From Monarcha castaneiventris obscurior (Eukaryota; Chordata; Aves; Passeriformes; Monarchidae), in the NCBI GenBank assembly GCA_026261815.1, contig JAMPIT010000895.1:248001-312000 (forward strand): 64,000 nucleotides of DNA. Direction: 5' to 3'. Below the pieces are notes generated by a model. It made no database searches and was not told where the DNA came from. It worked only from the letters and a program-made list of their open reading frames with translations. The translations under genes and the position numbers were made by a program. This document shows positions 13,005-23,754 of the stretch, piece by piece; within the stretch, counting starts at the first letter, position 1, and each line of letters begins with the position of its first letter.

Positions 13005-13075
13005 AGATCATTGAATCTTAAGGTGACAGAAAAACCTGGTAAATCTGTTAGTCCTACTCTTGCTAACCTTAATTT
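13005..13075 (-). mobile_element. Possible CR1 3'-end remnant
   Basis: The stretch holding 'atcattgaatcttaagg' and then 'ttagtcctactcttgc' resembles the reverse complement of a degraded CR1 3' end (ATAGAATC... then ...TCTAGTCC..). The match is short and patchy, so chance resemblance is possible. Confidence 0.4.
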
Positions 13076-14982
13076 AATATAAAAAAGTACAATGTAGACT
13101 GAAAGAACTAGCCAAGTGTGAGGGAAAATAATCAGGAGTTAAAAGAATTGAGAAAGAAAAATCTTAGAGGGATACTATTTAGAATATTTGTTATTCTGGC
13201 TAATAGAACATCTTTAAAATAATGCACTCATCTGGAAGAGCATAAGGAAGACTTGCTAGCAGAGGGAACAAGGGGATGCAGGAGGTGAAGGTATCTGGGG
13301 CCTTGGTCTCCTAAGGTACTTGGAGCCCACTCATATAATCATCTGTCCAAGCTTCAGTAATATCTATTTATATTGCATCTTTACAATGGGTATTCACCAA
13401 GTGAGATTGATCGTCATAGCTTCTCTCCACAATGAGTAGATAGAGATCATCTCCTCCAGAAGATGTGTTAGAGGAGCTAAGTTTATCCTTCTCATTGACC
13501 TTTTTAGGGAGACTCAGGAGACACATCCTCCTACAGCAGAATTGGTGAGGCACGTTCCTTCTCCATTACAGCAGTAAGTGCTTGGTGTTGTTTGAGTCTG
13601 AGTGAACAGGAAGCTGTATTTTCCATTTTAGAAATTATGGTTATTCCTAGAGTGGGTTATGGGAACAGCGTGTTTTGGGATTGACCTGTTTTTCCTATGT
13701 TTCTGTAGCATTTGAGTGTGGACTTCTGGAGCAGAACTGTAACTCAGATTTTGGATTCAGAACTGCAATTTTGCCACAACTGGTAGTGCGAACTCAGTTT
13801 TGAACAGTCTTGGTGCATCTTGATCAAGACAGAGAGGTGTATGAACAGCTCTGCCTTTTGTTCTCTGACTACACAAAACCTTCCAGTAACCCTGCTGCTG
13901 TGTCCTTAAGAGACAGAAGTTCCAGGAGATACAGCTGCAGCACACCGTGAAGTGGAGGGTGTGGTGTTGGTACCATGTACGTGTTTTGTTCAAAAAAGTG
14001 CCTCGAGAATCCAAGGTACTTCTGAGTCCTGATCTGCTTCCCATTGTCCAAGCACAGACTTGCGAAGAACATGAGTGTGGGTAGTAAAGGTGCTTTTTCT
14101 AGTGGATGGCATCTGTATTTCCGCATTTCTTAACTCTGTCTGTGGATCTTATGGCATATGCTGGAACTTGCATGGAGAACACTGATTTAATAAAAACCAG
14201 TAGTGTGATTCTTCCAACTATCCCTGAAAGGATATTTAGGGGCCTCATATTCTTAAACAAACACCAAATTAATCACAGCACTAAACTAGAAGTAAAGCCC
14301 ATATAAAATTTACTACATTTTTTGCATAATTTGAAAAAAAAAGGAAAAAGAATCAGTGTGCAGAATTGATAGTGGTAGCTTCTGTTTACACTTGTGGTCT
14401 AAGTTAATAGTGTATATCTATTTTTAATACAGCTCTACAGTAGTGTTTACTGCTTTAAAAAGAAAGGAAAAAATGTGAAATTAAAAATTGCTGAAGAAAT
14501 TCATAAACATAAATGCTGCAATATGGTAGAATTTTCAAGGGAGGTGAGTATGAGGGATCAACTTTTAAATCCATTTAAGGGCTGAGGAGAAATATACATG
14601 TCAGACAATATTGTTATTACTACGTCATAAAATTTGGCAGAAAGCCTGATGCATGTTTCTTGTATAAAAACACTTCACTGCCCTGCAGTTCAGATCATTT
14701 GGCTGCTGTAAAGTGAGGAGTTCAAATCATTTGCCTCCTCTTTATTTTATTTGCATCTTTGCTTAGAATCAAGCTGTGCATGTGTGAAAAGAGGAGTTGA
14801 AGGGGATGGTGTCACTTTTAAATTCATTAATAAATAATGCTGCATTGATATTTTTATGAATAATCTCTCCCAGAAAACTTTCCATACAGTACAGGGGAAT
14901 TGCATACTCAAGTGTTTTAGTCTTACACAAGAGGTTTAGTTGCTTCCACTTAAAAGGACTTACGGATTTTCTGTTCTAAGGT

Positions 14983-15036
14983 CTTTTTGGTGGGTTTTTT
15001 TTTGTTGGTTGGTTGGTTTTTTTGGGTTTTTTGTGG
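14983..15036 (+). repeat. G/T-rich low-complexity tract
   Basis: A short tract of GGTGGG, T runs, a (GGTT)n core and GGG, all on the plus strand. It has the same character as the tracts at 11578 and 26142. Confidence 0.85.
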
Positions 15037-15874
15037 CAGATACTTTAAGTTCTAATAGTTTACAGCCACATGTTTAAAAAGTGAACAAAATGTGCTGCAA
15101 CTTTCTGTTTATGTTCAGTAGCTGTCTTATACTGCTTTAATATCAAATAAGCATCAAGCCTAGAAGAGGTATTTTTCCTTGATATTGCTTATGGTAAAAA
15201 TGGCCTCAGAATGTCAGTCCCTGACCTTGTGGACTCAAATACTTTGAATGCAAATATGTGCATTATTTTCTTGTGTAGTGTCATTTTGAACTCTATCTGT
15301 CCTTGTTCTCACACATTTATTTTATCACAACGAGAGATTCCTGTGCTAGACAAATTATTTTTTTCTACTTTCATGGCCATAACAGTGGAATAAGCAAACT
15401 GATATTTGCATTTCTCATTTCTTGCATTATGAAGTTTTGATCCACCCTGCAGGCATCTGCCCTTTGGGTTGGGTGAAAGACATTCAAGACTCAATGGCTA
15501 AAAGTAGACTTGTAGAACTCTTGCAATCAAACATGGAGGCTTCAATGATCTGTCCAGAAGACAGGAAATTTCCCAGTTTATTGTTGATTTTCCTAATTGT
15601 ATTGAAAATGCAACTAAACACAACATAAAAGAGATTAAAATATGCTGCTTATTGTAAAGTGGAACCCTAAAAATACAAATCACCTTCATCCATCAAAAAT
15701 TCTGTGGCTGCGTTGCTAGTACTGGGTGAGTGTTTTGAGGAATTTTGAATGAATTAAAATCCAAGCAAATAAAAAGAATTGCAAATGAGTTGGAGAAGGT
15801 AGGCCTGGGGATTTTATTTTATCTCTGGAACCTGTTTTATAGGAAATTGTGAAAACTGAGAGTTTAATGAAACT

Positions 15875-15904
15875 TCACACTTCATTTATTCACACTTCAT
15901 TTTA
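15875..15904. repeat. 15-base tandem duplication
   Basis: The unit TCACACTTCATTTAT (15875-15889) is followed at once by a copy differing only at its final base or two (15890-15904). A recent slippage-type duplication. Confidence 0.75.
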
Positions 15905-18900
15905 TTTAAGTCACTACCCAAATTATCCAAGGTTGCTACTAATTATGATAATATACACATGTGAAGGGTATATTTAAACTATGTGCTATGTTCTTTACTC
16001 CAGTTTTTAACACTGGGATAAGGCCAGATGTCGTAATGACTTACCAGTGATACTGTGTTCTCCTGGGAGACCTCCTTAACCCCTCTAGTGCTGTCTCCTA
16101 GCAGAGGTGGGGAGTAAATTTAGGAAGTCCTTATGACAGTCCTTATTTCATTTGTGGATGAATGGGTAACTGTAAACCTGAATAAAACAATGACAGTGTT
16201 ACTCCAAATCCATTCAGAAATTAGTTTTTGCTAATAATATTTAAAAATTGCTATCATGAGTGGTTGTCTTGTAAAATGTATGTAGATTTAGAAACACATT
16301 TGCCAAGAATTACCATGTATATATGATTTAGAGTTGCTCACCTACTCCCTGAGACATTGTTTCCTATAAATACTTGTACAATATAAGAAACTCTGTTCAT
16401 CATGTTATCTTACATATATTTAGGAAACAAAATACATGAACATAAAATATAGTGGTTTTAAACTGCATGTATGTAAATCATCATGGGTAGAGATTTTTTA
16501 TTTTAAAGGCTTAGTAATTTAACCTACAGGAGGCAGAGGTGGAGTTTTAAATTCAACGGGAATTCCAGTTCTTAAAAACATTTCTTTACTGCCTCTGGAG
16601 CAAAAGAGCAACCTAGTTCTATTTTTAGATCTATCCATAGTAAGGACAGAAACACTACTCTGTATGTAACCTTTTAGTGGATTGTTACCACGAGTGTGTT
16701 TAGTAAAAGACATGTAAAATCATGTAAAAAGAGATGAAAGGTATGGTCAGAAATCTTAGCTAAAAGGCATTTTTAACACTGAATGGGTTCATTTCCTTTA
16801 CTGTTGCTATCTTGCAGGTACTTAGCATTTATAGACATCATACCCTTGTAATTGAACTTGCATGAATCATTTATTTACTATGCTGCACTTACGGGTAATA
16901 TATGTCAAGGGAATTCATTTTTTATTGTAGCTGATGGAGCCATTATGATGTCATAATATATACAAGGATAGAGATATAGCTTGAACAGAACTTCTGTTTA
17001 AGTCTGTAAAATTCAACGCTGTCTCCATTTCTATTTTGGAAGTAGAAATGCAAGATCTGGTGGTGTAGTATTCTTCTAACCCTTGACAAGATCTTGTTGG
17101 ATAAAGAAATATGTTATCCTAGATATGGCAGTGATAGTATCTGCATTTAATTTGGTGTGGAAAAAAAAGGGACAAAATGTGGAAATTTTCCAAGGAAGAT
17201 TAACATACACTGTTTTCCTTCAGGATTTTAAATAAGAGCAAGCATATTTTAAGATTCAATTCTAAGAACTACACGTAAGGAAAAATATATAAACATATGC
17301 ATTATGTTTGTTAAAGTAACTGAGCTGAATTGCCTAATTTCAAGTCTAATATTTTGTTTTCACTGGGGAGATTACAAAATATCTCATTTCCATACCCATT
17401 TCCAAGCTGGCTGCTCTGACGGGTCTGGAACAGAGTAAGTGAGCCAGTATGCAATGCCTACTGAAGCCTTCCCCAACGAGAGATTCCGAAATCTTGTGGT
17501 CTTTATGTCTTGGAAAGTCCAGTGCCTGAGTGAAGGGGATGAGCAAGTTTCTTTGCGCAGAGAGGAAAACAGAAAGTCATTTTCTATAGGCAAAAAGCAG
17601 CTTGGTGATCAAGTTTAATGAAATGGAAAATGTTCAACAGATCACCTCTATACTTGGACCTCCTATGCTACTAATAAGCAAAAAACTATGATACATAATT
17701 AAAAAACAGTGGAGAGTTGAGAAAATAAAGAGCTTTTTCAGCCTGTACCTTTAGCTAAAATAATTTAAATATAATTCTGTGGTTATAATGGGCATAGCTT
17801 TGTATTTAAAAGCAGAATGCTAGAATAGGAACAACTTGTTTTTGTAAGGAAGCATAGAATAGGTTTTTAGAGATAAAACCAGGCTTTTGCTTACAGGGTG
17901 TCTTCTGATGCTCCTTACAATCCAAGAGGAATGGGCACATTCAGGGGGAATAAAGGGTTTGGTGCCTAGGAGTAATATCTTCATGTTAGCCAAATCTCTG
18001 AAGGAGCATTTCCATGAGAACAGCACATGAATCTCTAAGAATGCTTTTGAGAATCTTATTTTTGAGTTGTAGTAACTCTGGCCAGAGTAGCCCAGTGCTA
18101 TTTTAGTTGCTTAGTCAGATGCATCCTTTCAGCACTCAAACTAAACTACCAGAAAAAAAACCTGTTTTCTTTGTCTTCTAGAGAACTGGATTTCACAGGT
18201 TAGGATTTGCTGACTCAAATTTAAAAACATTTTTTCTAGACTAGCATAGAAGAAAATCTAAATAAGAAATCTTATAAATAATATGATTTGAATAATCCTA
18301 GCTTAGAGCTCCATCTCTTTTTAGAGGGAAGCTTGCTGCTCTGTTTAGTAGTCTGTATTTCCATAAAATTTAGAACTTACTAGGAACAAGCCTCCAATTT
18401 AAAACAGAAAGAGAAGGTCTATATCTGCGTTCTTAAGAATTTATGATGGTCATACCAGTGCAGAGGTGTCTGTGCTGTGCACTGTTACAGAAATATAGTA
18501 TCTGGTTCTCTGTGGTAACATCTTGATGTTTGTTTTAAGTCTGTAGCTGCCTAATACCTATTTTTATAAAACCTCTCACGTTTGCTATTGAACAGTAGCA
18601 AAAGAATTAAAAGCTGTGTATGTGTGTTTAACAGAATGTTATGTAGCAAACCTAATAGCTGAATCTGAGCACTGTTTATGATGACGGTGTTACATTCCAA
18701 AAATGTATCTTCTCAGTAAAAATAGTAGGTTTTGGAGCAGAAACTGAGTCACACAACCCTTTTGGAAAGTCTTGACGAAAATAACAGTTTGATAAAATTC
18801 TATGTATCTGGAGAGAGAGTCTAAGAAGAAAGAAATGACTGACTTCTTAGATTTGGAATAAACTCTTAGGCCTTTCACTTATTTATTACACATATTACCA

Positions 18901-19740
18901 CAGCTTAACCCCAATAAATATGTAGAGATATAAGAAAGATTTTAGTGCTATTTTAAAAGTGAAAAATCTAAAAAAATCCTTCAGCTCTGCTTTTCTTTTT
19001 TAAGTAATATGTTAGTTAACCAACTAGGTATGCTAATAATTTATGAGAAAGGGATTAACACGTCATCTGAGAAGATGAGGTCAAGTAAGTAATTACTTGA
19101 TTTCTGTAACAATCAAATCAGGTCCATAAGATGCTTTATAACCGTTATTTATTTCCAAGTTCAGGTTTGATGATTTTTTACTTTTATTTATGGCAGCTAA
19201 CTATGCTAAAAGTCCACTGACAATGTATCTAAAGGAAAAAAAAAAGCTGTTTTTGCTCCAGAGGAAGGCTAAACCTCATCTAAAATTTAAACCAGATCAA
19301 TCAGGTTGTTCATCAATAAATATATGCCATCTGCAGTGCTGCATGTGACCTGCAACTTTAGAAAGCATGAGCTCACTCTGAGGTAGACAAAACATGTTTG
19401 AGTTATGTTCTCTTTTTAAAAGCAAAGATTGCTTCTAATTTATTGAGGGAAGAGATAATTAATTCTCAGATTCAATACAGGGACCCAAAGAATTAGATTC
19501 CATATTTAGATCCCCAAATAAGGCTTAAAACTAGAAACTGAGAAAGTGAGACTGTTTTTGTAGACAAAATCAGACATATTCAAAAGTTCATGGAGAAATC
19601 TGTCTGCAGATGGTCTCCAACTATCATGTTACCAAAACAATTTGAAAAATAAAACCATAAAAGGATATCTGATTTCAATTTTTTCCACCCTCTAGGGGGA
19701 AAGCAGGAGCATCATTTTTCTTTTTCTTCCTTCCTTTCAG

Positions 19741-19981
19741 TCTTATGGGGAACTACAGTCTTTTAGGTGATGACACTGCCAAACTGTGTTTCCACATAGC
19801 TGAACATCTTGATTGCAAAACAGCGCAGCTCTTATTACTGCAAACTGCACGTTTCTCTTTCCATCTGTCTTGTCTTTTTGTGTGTATCAGTGCCATTGCA
19901 TACCAGGTTCCTGTGATGGTTTGTTTTATCAGCTTAATGGGACAGGTTGTAGTGCAGGCCCTCTAAATCTCCAGCCTAAAG
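19741..19981 (+). other. Candidate exon bounded by strong splice-site consensus
   Basis: A long pyrimidine tract ends in CTTTCAG at 19740, a textbook acceptor. AAG followed by GTAATT at 19982 makes a fair donor. The 241-base interval has an open frame on the plus strand that stays open across the acceptor side but stops shortly before the donor; a second frame is open toward the donor but not from the acceptor. No domain is recognisable. If it is an exon, it is more likely non-coding, or a terminal exon using another end. Pyrimidine-AG acceptors are common by chance in AT-rich introns, so the support is weak. Confidence 0.2.
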
Positions 19982-20699
19982 GTAATTCTCTCGTCCTGCT
20001 GCCATCATTTTCTGTAAGGTAAAAATATACAGAGGTTGTTTCTTATTTGTCAGAACTAAGAAGCAAAGTCAGCTAGCAGATCTGCTAAGCTTGCAGTTCT
20101 AATTTCAGTTTTATAAGCTTGAAAAAGCACACTTTAGACTTTTTGGGAGAATTTTCTTGCACTGCAACACCTTCCAAACTCTTCATTTTCTTTGTACAAC
20201 ACTATCTGCATGTTTTCTGTGTCACTCATATTCCATTTTGATGGAATAACTGGGTGAGAGACATTACAGAACTCAGGCTAGACTGGAAAATCAAGGTCAA
20301 TAATTCAGGGAAGTAATTGGCAGCATTCCTAGAAAACCTTAATACAAAGAATTGTCTTCTGTATATGGAATCAGATTGTTTGGCTAAGATCAAGGCTCCT
20401 TTTTGCTTCTTCTTTTGGCCTCCTCCTTGTTGATGTGAAGTGTGGGAACAATAGCGTGCCCACAAATTTTTCTCTCTTCAAATGGATAACTGACTAGTTG
20501 GCAAGTATGAACATGTAATCTGAAAAATCATATGCAAAACGTCATCATTTCACTCTAATTTGAAAGGTGCTTCAAATAATATGCATAGCCTGGATAGTTC
20601 AACATGAATCTGAATCGAGCTTTCTGTGTAGGAACTGAAGTTTCATCAGAGTTGTGCATCTTAAATGTATGTAGATTCTCCTTCCTCTCCCCCATTTTT

Positions 20700-20905
20700 A
20701 GTTAACCATCCAATTGTTTTTAGCAGTCAATTCTCTGTGTAGTTTATGGCAGTAAATTATATTGGCAGTCATTGTTTTGTTATGCAATAAGCTATTGCTA
20801 ATTGGCATTTCCTCTTTAATAGACTCTGTTAAGAATTATGTTAAAATAATTGCTGCCAGAAAGCACAGTACAGAACTCTTAATTACTGGCTAGCAGTTCT
20901 GTCCT
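20700..20905. promoter_or_regulatory. Possible conserved regulatory element
   Basis: A repeat-free stretch dense in CCAAT/ATTGG and TAATT-type cores (for example 'gctattgctaattggcat'), with balanced composition and no low complexity. It has the look of vertebrate conserved non-coding DNA. This is an impression from motif content only. No alignment was possible. Confidence 0.22.
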
Positions 20906-21011
20906 TCAGATCCTTCCTCCAAGCTATGCTTTCATAGAGCATGTGCTTTTAATTTGAATTCAGCTCCATAAAACTCAGGAGAATCTCTTGTCTATCAAAG
21001 CCAAACTCGTA

Positions 21012-21505
21012 ATAATGAAGGATTTGTCACAGCAGATCAGACACCAGGTCTCTGTAGTCTGGTGCCATGCCTCTGGCAGTGGCTATTTCTTGATATTTTA
21101 AAAGAAGGTAAATCTCTTCCCAAAAGGCTAATGCATCTTACCCCTTTGTGTGACACTGCACATTTGTTTCTAAACCTTGCAATTCACTGTCTTACACCCT
21201 GAAGCATATAAGATTTGATTACCCTTATTGTCTCACCTTGCATAGCTACAAATGCTATTATCAGTGATAAAATTATGCAGTTCTTTTTTAAAATGTAGCT
21301 ATGGTTTTTATCTTGATGACCTGATCTGACAGCCAGTTCCATTGACTTTGTAAAAGAAATGTTTCTCTATATTACTTCTGCATCTACTGCTCTTTCATTT
21401 AAAACTCCTTTTATTTTATGTAATAGAGAAAAGAGAGGACCCTGATCAGATTTTAATATATCCTATCTAATGATTAATATCTGCATGAAATTCCCTCTAA
21501 ATTTC
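21012..21505 (-). mobile_element. Very old CR1/L3-type LINE, 3'-end fragment
   Basis: On the minus strand this follows the old amniote CR1 3' end that I know from reptile genomes. The successive landmarks on the plus strand are 'agatcagacaccaggtc', 'ctctggcagtggc', 'taccccctttg'-like, 'accctgaagcat', then the spaced blocks corresponding to 'atgagttccacag', 'tttccttttat..', 'gagagggtaaatagg' and the 'catgtcccct' region. Order and spacing are kept over nearly 500 bases, though identity is low. The 3' end of the element is at the left. The right end fades near 21505. It has no coding capacity. The age probably exceeds the passerine radiation. Confidence 0.75.
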
Positions 21506-22070
21506 ATATAATTTTGGCTGCTATAAAATTCTGAAATTTGTTAGTGGTTTTATTTCCTTCCATTTATTGATTCAGCCTTAGAACCAGTCAGTTGTTTTTC
21601 TGTGTGGTTTTTTTTTGTCCTGAGCACACGAATGGACATTCAAATGTACCTGGTGTATGATCTGACGCGTATATTTTTAAATTTAATATCCCTCATTTTC
21701 CCTCATGGCGTGAAGAAATTTGGTAAAAGCAAAAGAATACATAGTTGGTCTTCTGAAGAGTTTTGCTTTTAAATTAATGACTGTAGAATAATTATAGATT
21801 TTAAACAGCTAAAATTTATGATCTTTCAGTCTTTTCAGCGGATCTTTAGAGTCTGAGCAATCAGGATGTGATACATTGTGTGAATTATGTAGACTGTTTA
21901 TGGACTTTAATTTGTATCATCTTGTCTGTTTAAGCTAAATTTAGTCAATTCTTGTGACAGATGATTTCCCTTAGATATTTACTAGAAAAAGTGTAGTTTC
22001 ATATATACAGAGGCAAATGGAATAACTGCATGCTATATAGCATATGCAAAAAAACCCCTTGCCCAGTTAA
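21506..22070. other. No feature recognised between two CR1 copies
   Basis: AT-rich spacer without exon, RNA gene or simple repeat worth naming. It may include more of the ancient CR1 beyond recognition. Confidence 0.5.
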
Positions 22071-23370
22071 CATAGAAGCATAGAATATCTTGAACTGGAA
22101 GAGACCCACAAAGTTCATTGAGTCCAACTCCTGGCCCTGCACAGGACAATCCCAAGAGTCACACCATGTGCCCACAAATATTATCCAAACTCTTCCTGAA
22201 CTCTGTCAGGCTTGGTGCTGTGACCACTTCCCTGGGGAGCTGTCCCAGTGCCCAACTACCCTTTGCGTGAAAAACCTTTTCCTAATATTCAATCTAAACC
22301 TCTCCTGACACAACTTCAAGATGTTCCTTCAGGTCCTGTCACCAGAGAGGAGATCAGTGCCTGTCCCTTCACTTGCCCTTGTGAGGAAGTTATAAGCAGC
22401 TATGATGTCTCCCCTCAATCTCTTCTTCCGACTGAATAAGCCAGGTGACCTCCATTGCTCCTCATGGAGCTTCCCTTCTAGACCCTTCACCAGCTTCATG
22501 GCCCTCCTTTGGACACTCTCAAATTGCTTTATATCCTTCTTACATTGTGGCACCCAAAACTGCCCCCAGCACTCGAGGTGAGGCTGCCCCAGTGCAGAGC
22601 AGAGCGGGACAATCCCCTCCCTTGCCTGGCTGGAGATGCTGTGCCTGATGCACCCCAGGACAGGCGTGGCCCTCCTGGCTGCCAGGGCACTGCTGACTCA
22701 CATTCAACTTGCCCTCAACCAGAATCCCCCAGGTCTCTTTCTGCAGCGCTGCTTTCCATCATCACGTTCCCCAGTCTGTCCATACATCCAGGGTTGCCCT
22801 GTCCCAGGTGCGGAATCTGGTACTTGTCCTTGTTGAAATTCATATGGCTGGTGATTTCCCAGCCCTCTCGTTTGTCAGGATCTCTCTACTGGTTCTCACT
22901 GCCTTCACTTTTCTGTTTTAAAAAACAGTTTCATGGTCCTATAGTATACACTGAGATCTGTTTCCTCATATTTATTTTTTCCTAAAGGATTTTCATTTTA
23001 CCACTTCTAGTGTCATTGAGGTTTTTTGGCTACTTGACGATTGTAAAACTCTCCAGAATTTCCAGTAAAAAACCCCAATAAACTCACACTACCACAGCTG
23101 CTAACTTGTTCAGTACCATTTCCAAGTCATTAATAAATAGTACTCATCTCAATAGCAACCCCAGGAGCATTCACGCCTACATTTTCTTCATTTTGAGGGG
23201 CAGCCACTTGCCATTACTCATTGTTTCCTATCACTGAACAATTTTTCAATCAATTCTATGACTCTGTCCCTTGCCCCCCCTGTTATTTATTTTCCTTAAA
23301 AGACTCTGATGGAGGGAGTTTATGAAAAGCTCATTGGAAACTCGGGAAAATGAATTGCCTTGGGTCATTT
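22071..23370 (-). mobile_element. CR1 LINE, 5'-truncated, with ORF2 C-terminal remnant
   Basis: The 3' end of the element is at 22071, where CATAGAAGCATAGAAT is the CR1 terminal octamer region, followed by the avian CR1 tail. Read on the minus strand, an open stretch around 22590-22329 encodes the characteristic ORF2 C-terminus: 'PHLECWGQFWVPQCKKDI', then 'VQRRAMKLVKGLE', then 'GLFSRKKRLRGDIIAAYNFL'. These are standard CR1/jockey-clade C-terminal motifs. Match is good to about 22900. The 23090-23345 part is weaker but still follows the CR1 reverse-transcriptase region ('tttcctatcactgaac', 'aagactctgatggaggga'). In between, about 180 bases are badly diverged. Stops and frameshifts make it inactive. 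It could be one element with a decayed middle or two CR1 pieces of the same orientation. Confidence 0.88.
22329..22590 (-). pseudogene. CR1 ORF2 C-terminal coding remnant
   Basis: Residual reading frame of the CR1 ORF2 polyprotein (endonuclease plus reverse transcriptase) within the element above. Only the region after the reverse-transcriptase palm is kept. Visible signature blocks are 'VQRRAMKLVKGLE' and 'RLRGDIIAAYNFL'. The intact protein is around 900 residues, so fewer than a tenth remain. The element's further 3' sequence (toward 22240) continues the family alignment but with in-frame stops. It produces no functional enzyme. Confidence 0.8.
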
Positions 23371-23455
23371 AGGCTGCTATTTCAACAAGTGTTTCCAAAA
23401 GAGCTCAGGAAGCCGATCCCTTTTTGTTGTTGCTACTAAAGGTACCTGGGGTGGT

Positions 23456-23640
23456 ACCGCGTGTCTCAAATCCTGTCCTGGGGCGGGTGTCCGGCGCGTC
23501 CCGGCCCGCGGGTGCCGGCGCTGTCCGCGGTGCTGGACGGGCGCTGCGCCCTGCCCGGCGCGGACACCGCGCCTCCTCTGCCCGTGCCTGCGGGTCGTGG
23601 CCACGCGTGGCCTTCTGCGCTCCTGCTCGGCGCTTCCTGC
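23456..23640. promoter_or_regulatory. Orphan CpG-dense, GC-rich patch
   Basis: About 185 bases of roughly three-quarters G+C with some 29 CpG dinucleotides by hand count, in a window that otherwise has few. It begins soon after the 5' edge of the CR1 and ends before a pyrimidine-rich stretch and AG. Partly mirrored pieces (GTGTCCGGCGCG near 23489 and GGCGCGGACAC near 23560) suggest hairpin potential. It is slightly too short for the usual CpG-island definition. It could be a small promoter for an unannotated transcript, a GC-rich repeat remnant, or a recombination-driven GC patch. Open frames on both strands reflect composition. Confidence 0.5.
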
Positions 23641-23653
23641 ATCCTTCCTGCAG

Positions 23654-23754
23654 AGAAACACCAGTCCAGGCTGGCAGAAAGCTGGGTTAACAGCAGAGTG
23701 CGTCTTGGAAGTTCAGCAAATGTGACCATCAGCAGCAATGAAGTTATTGATAAG
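23654..23754 (+). other. Candidate exon downstream of the CpG patch
   Basis: A 101-base segment is preceded by a pyrimidine-rich tract ending CTTCCTGCAG (23653) and followed by TAAG|GTGAGG, a near-perfect splice donor (GT at 23755). A plus-strand frame is open from about 23440 through the donor; its last residues read 'SSANVTISSNEVIDK', with an N-glycosylation-type NVT. No ATG lies in this frame within the open stretch, so it would be an internal coding exon or, with the CpG patch, a non-coding first exon. I do not recognise the peptide. The donor is the strongest single clue. Confidence 0.28.

Larger units (their letters stand above)
13076..19740. other. No gene recognised; AT-rich single-copy-looking DNA
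   Basis: I see no recognisable gene or transposon. Contents noted: a G/T tract at 14983-15036 and a 15-base tandem duplication at 15875-15904. A minus-strand open frame at 16519-16713 has a proline-rich end but no family I know. The stretch at 14600-14900 has several ATTA-type homeodomain cores and could be regulatory, without proof. Confidence 0.55.

Noticed and set aside
16519..16713. Minus-strand open frame with a proline-rich C-terminal end
   Set aside because: I considered a last coding exon, but no convincing acceptor precedes it and the peptide matches no family I know.
17011..17023. ATTCAACGCTGTC, a 13-base match to the middle of miR-181
   Set aside because: The flanking bases lack the rest of the mature sequence and no complementary arm resembling the miR-181 star strand lies within hairpin distance.
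22509..22985. 158-codon plus-strand open frame
   Set aside because: Antisense to CR1 ORF2; the CR1 protein motifs are on the minus strand, so this is a shadow frame.
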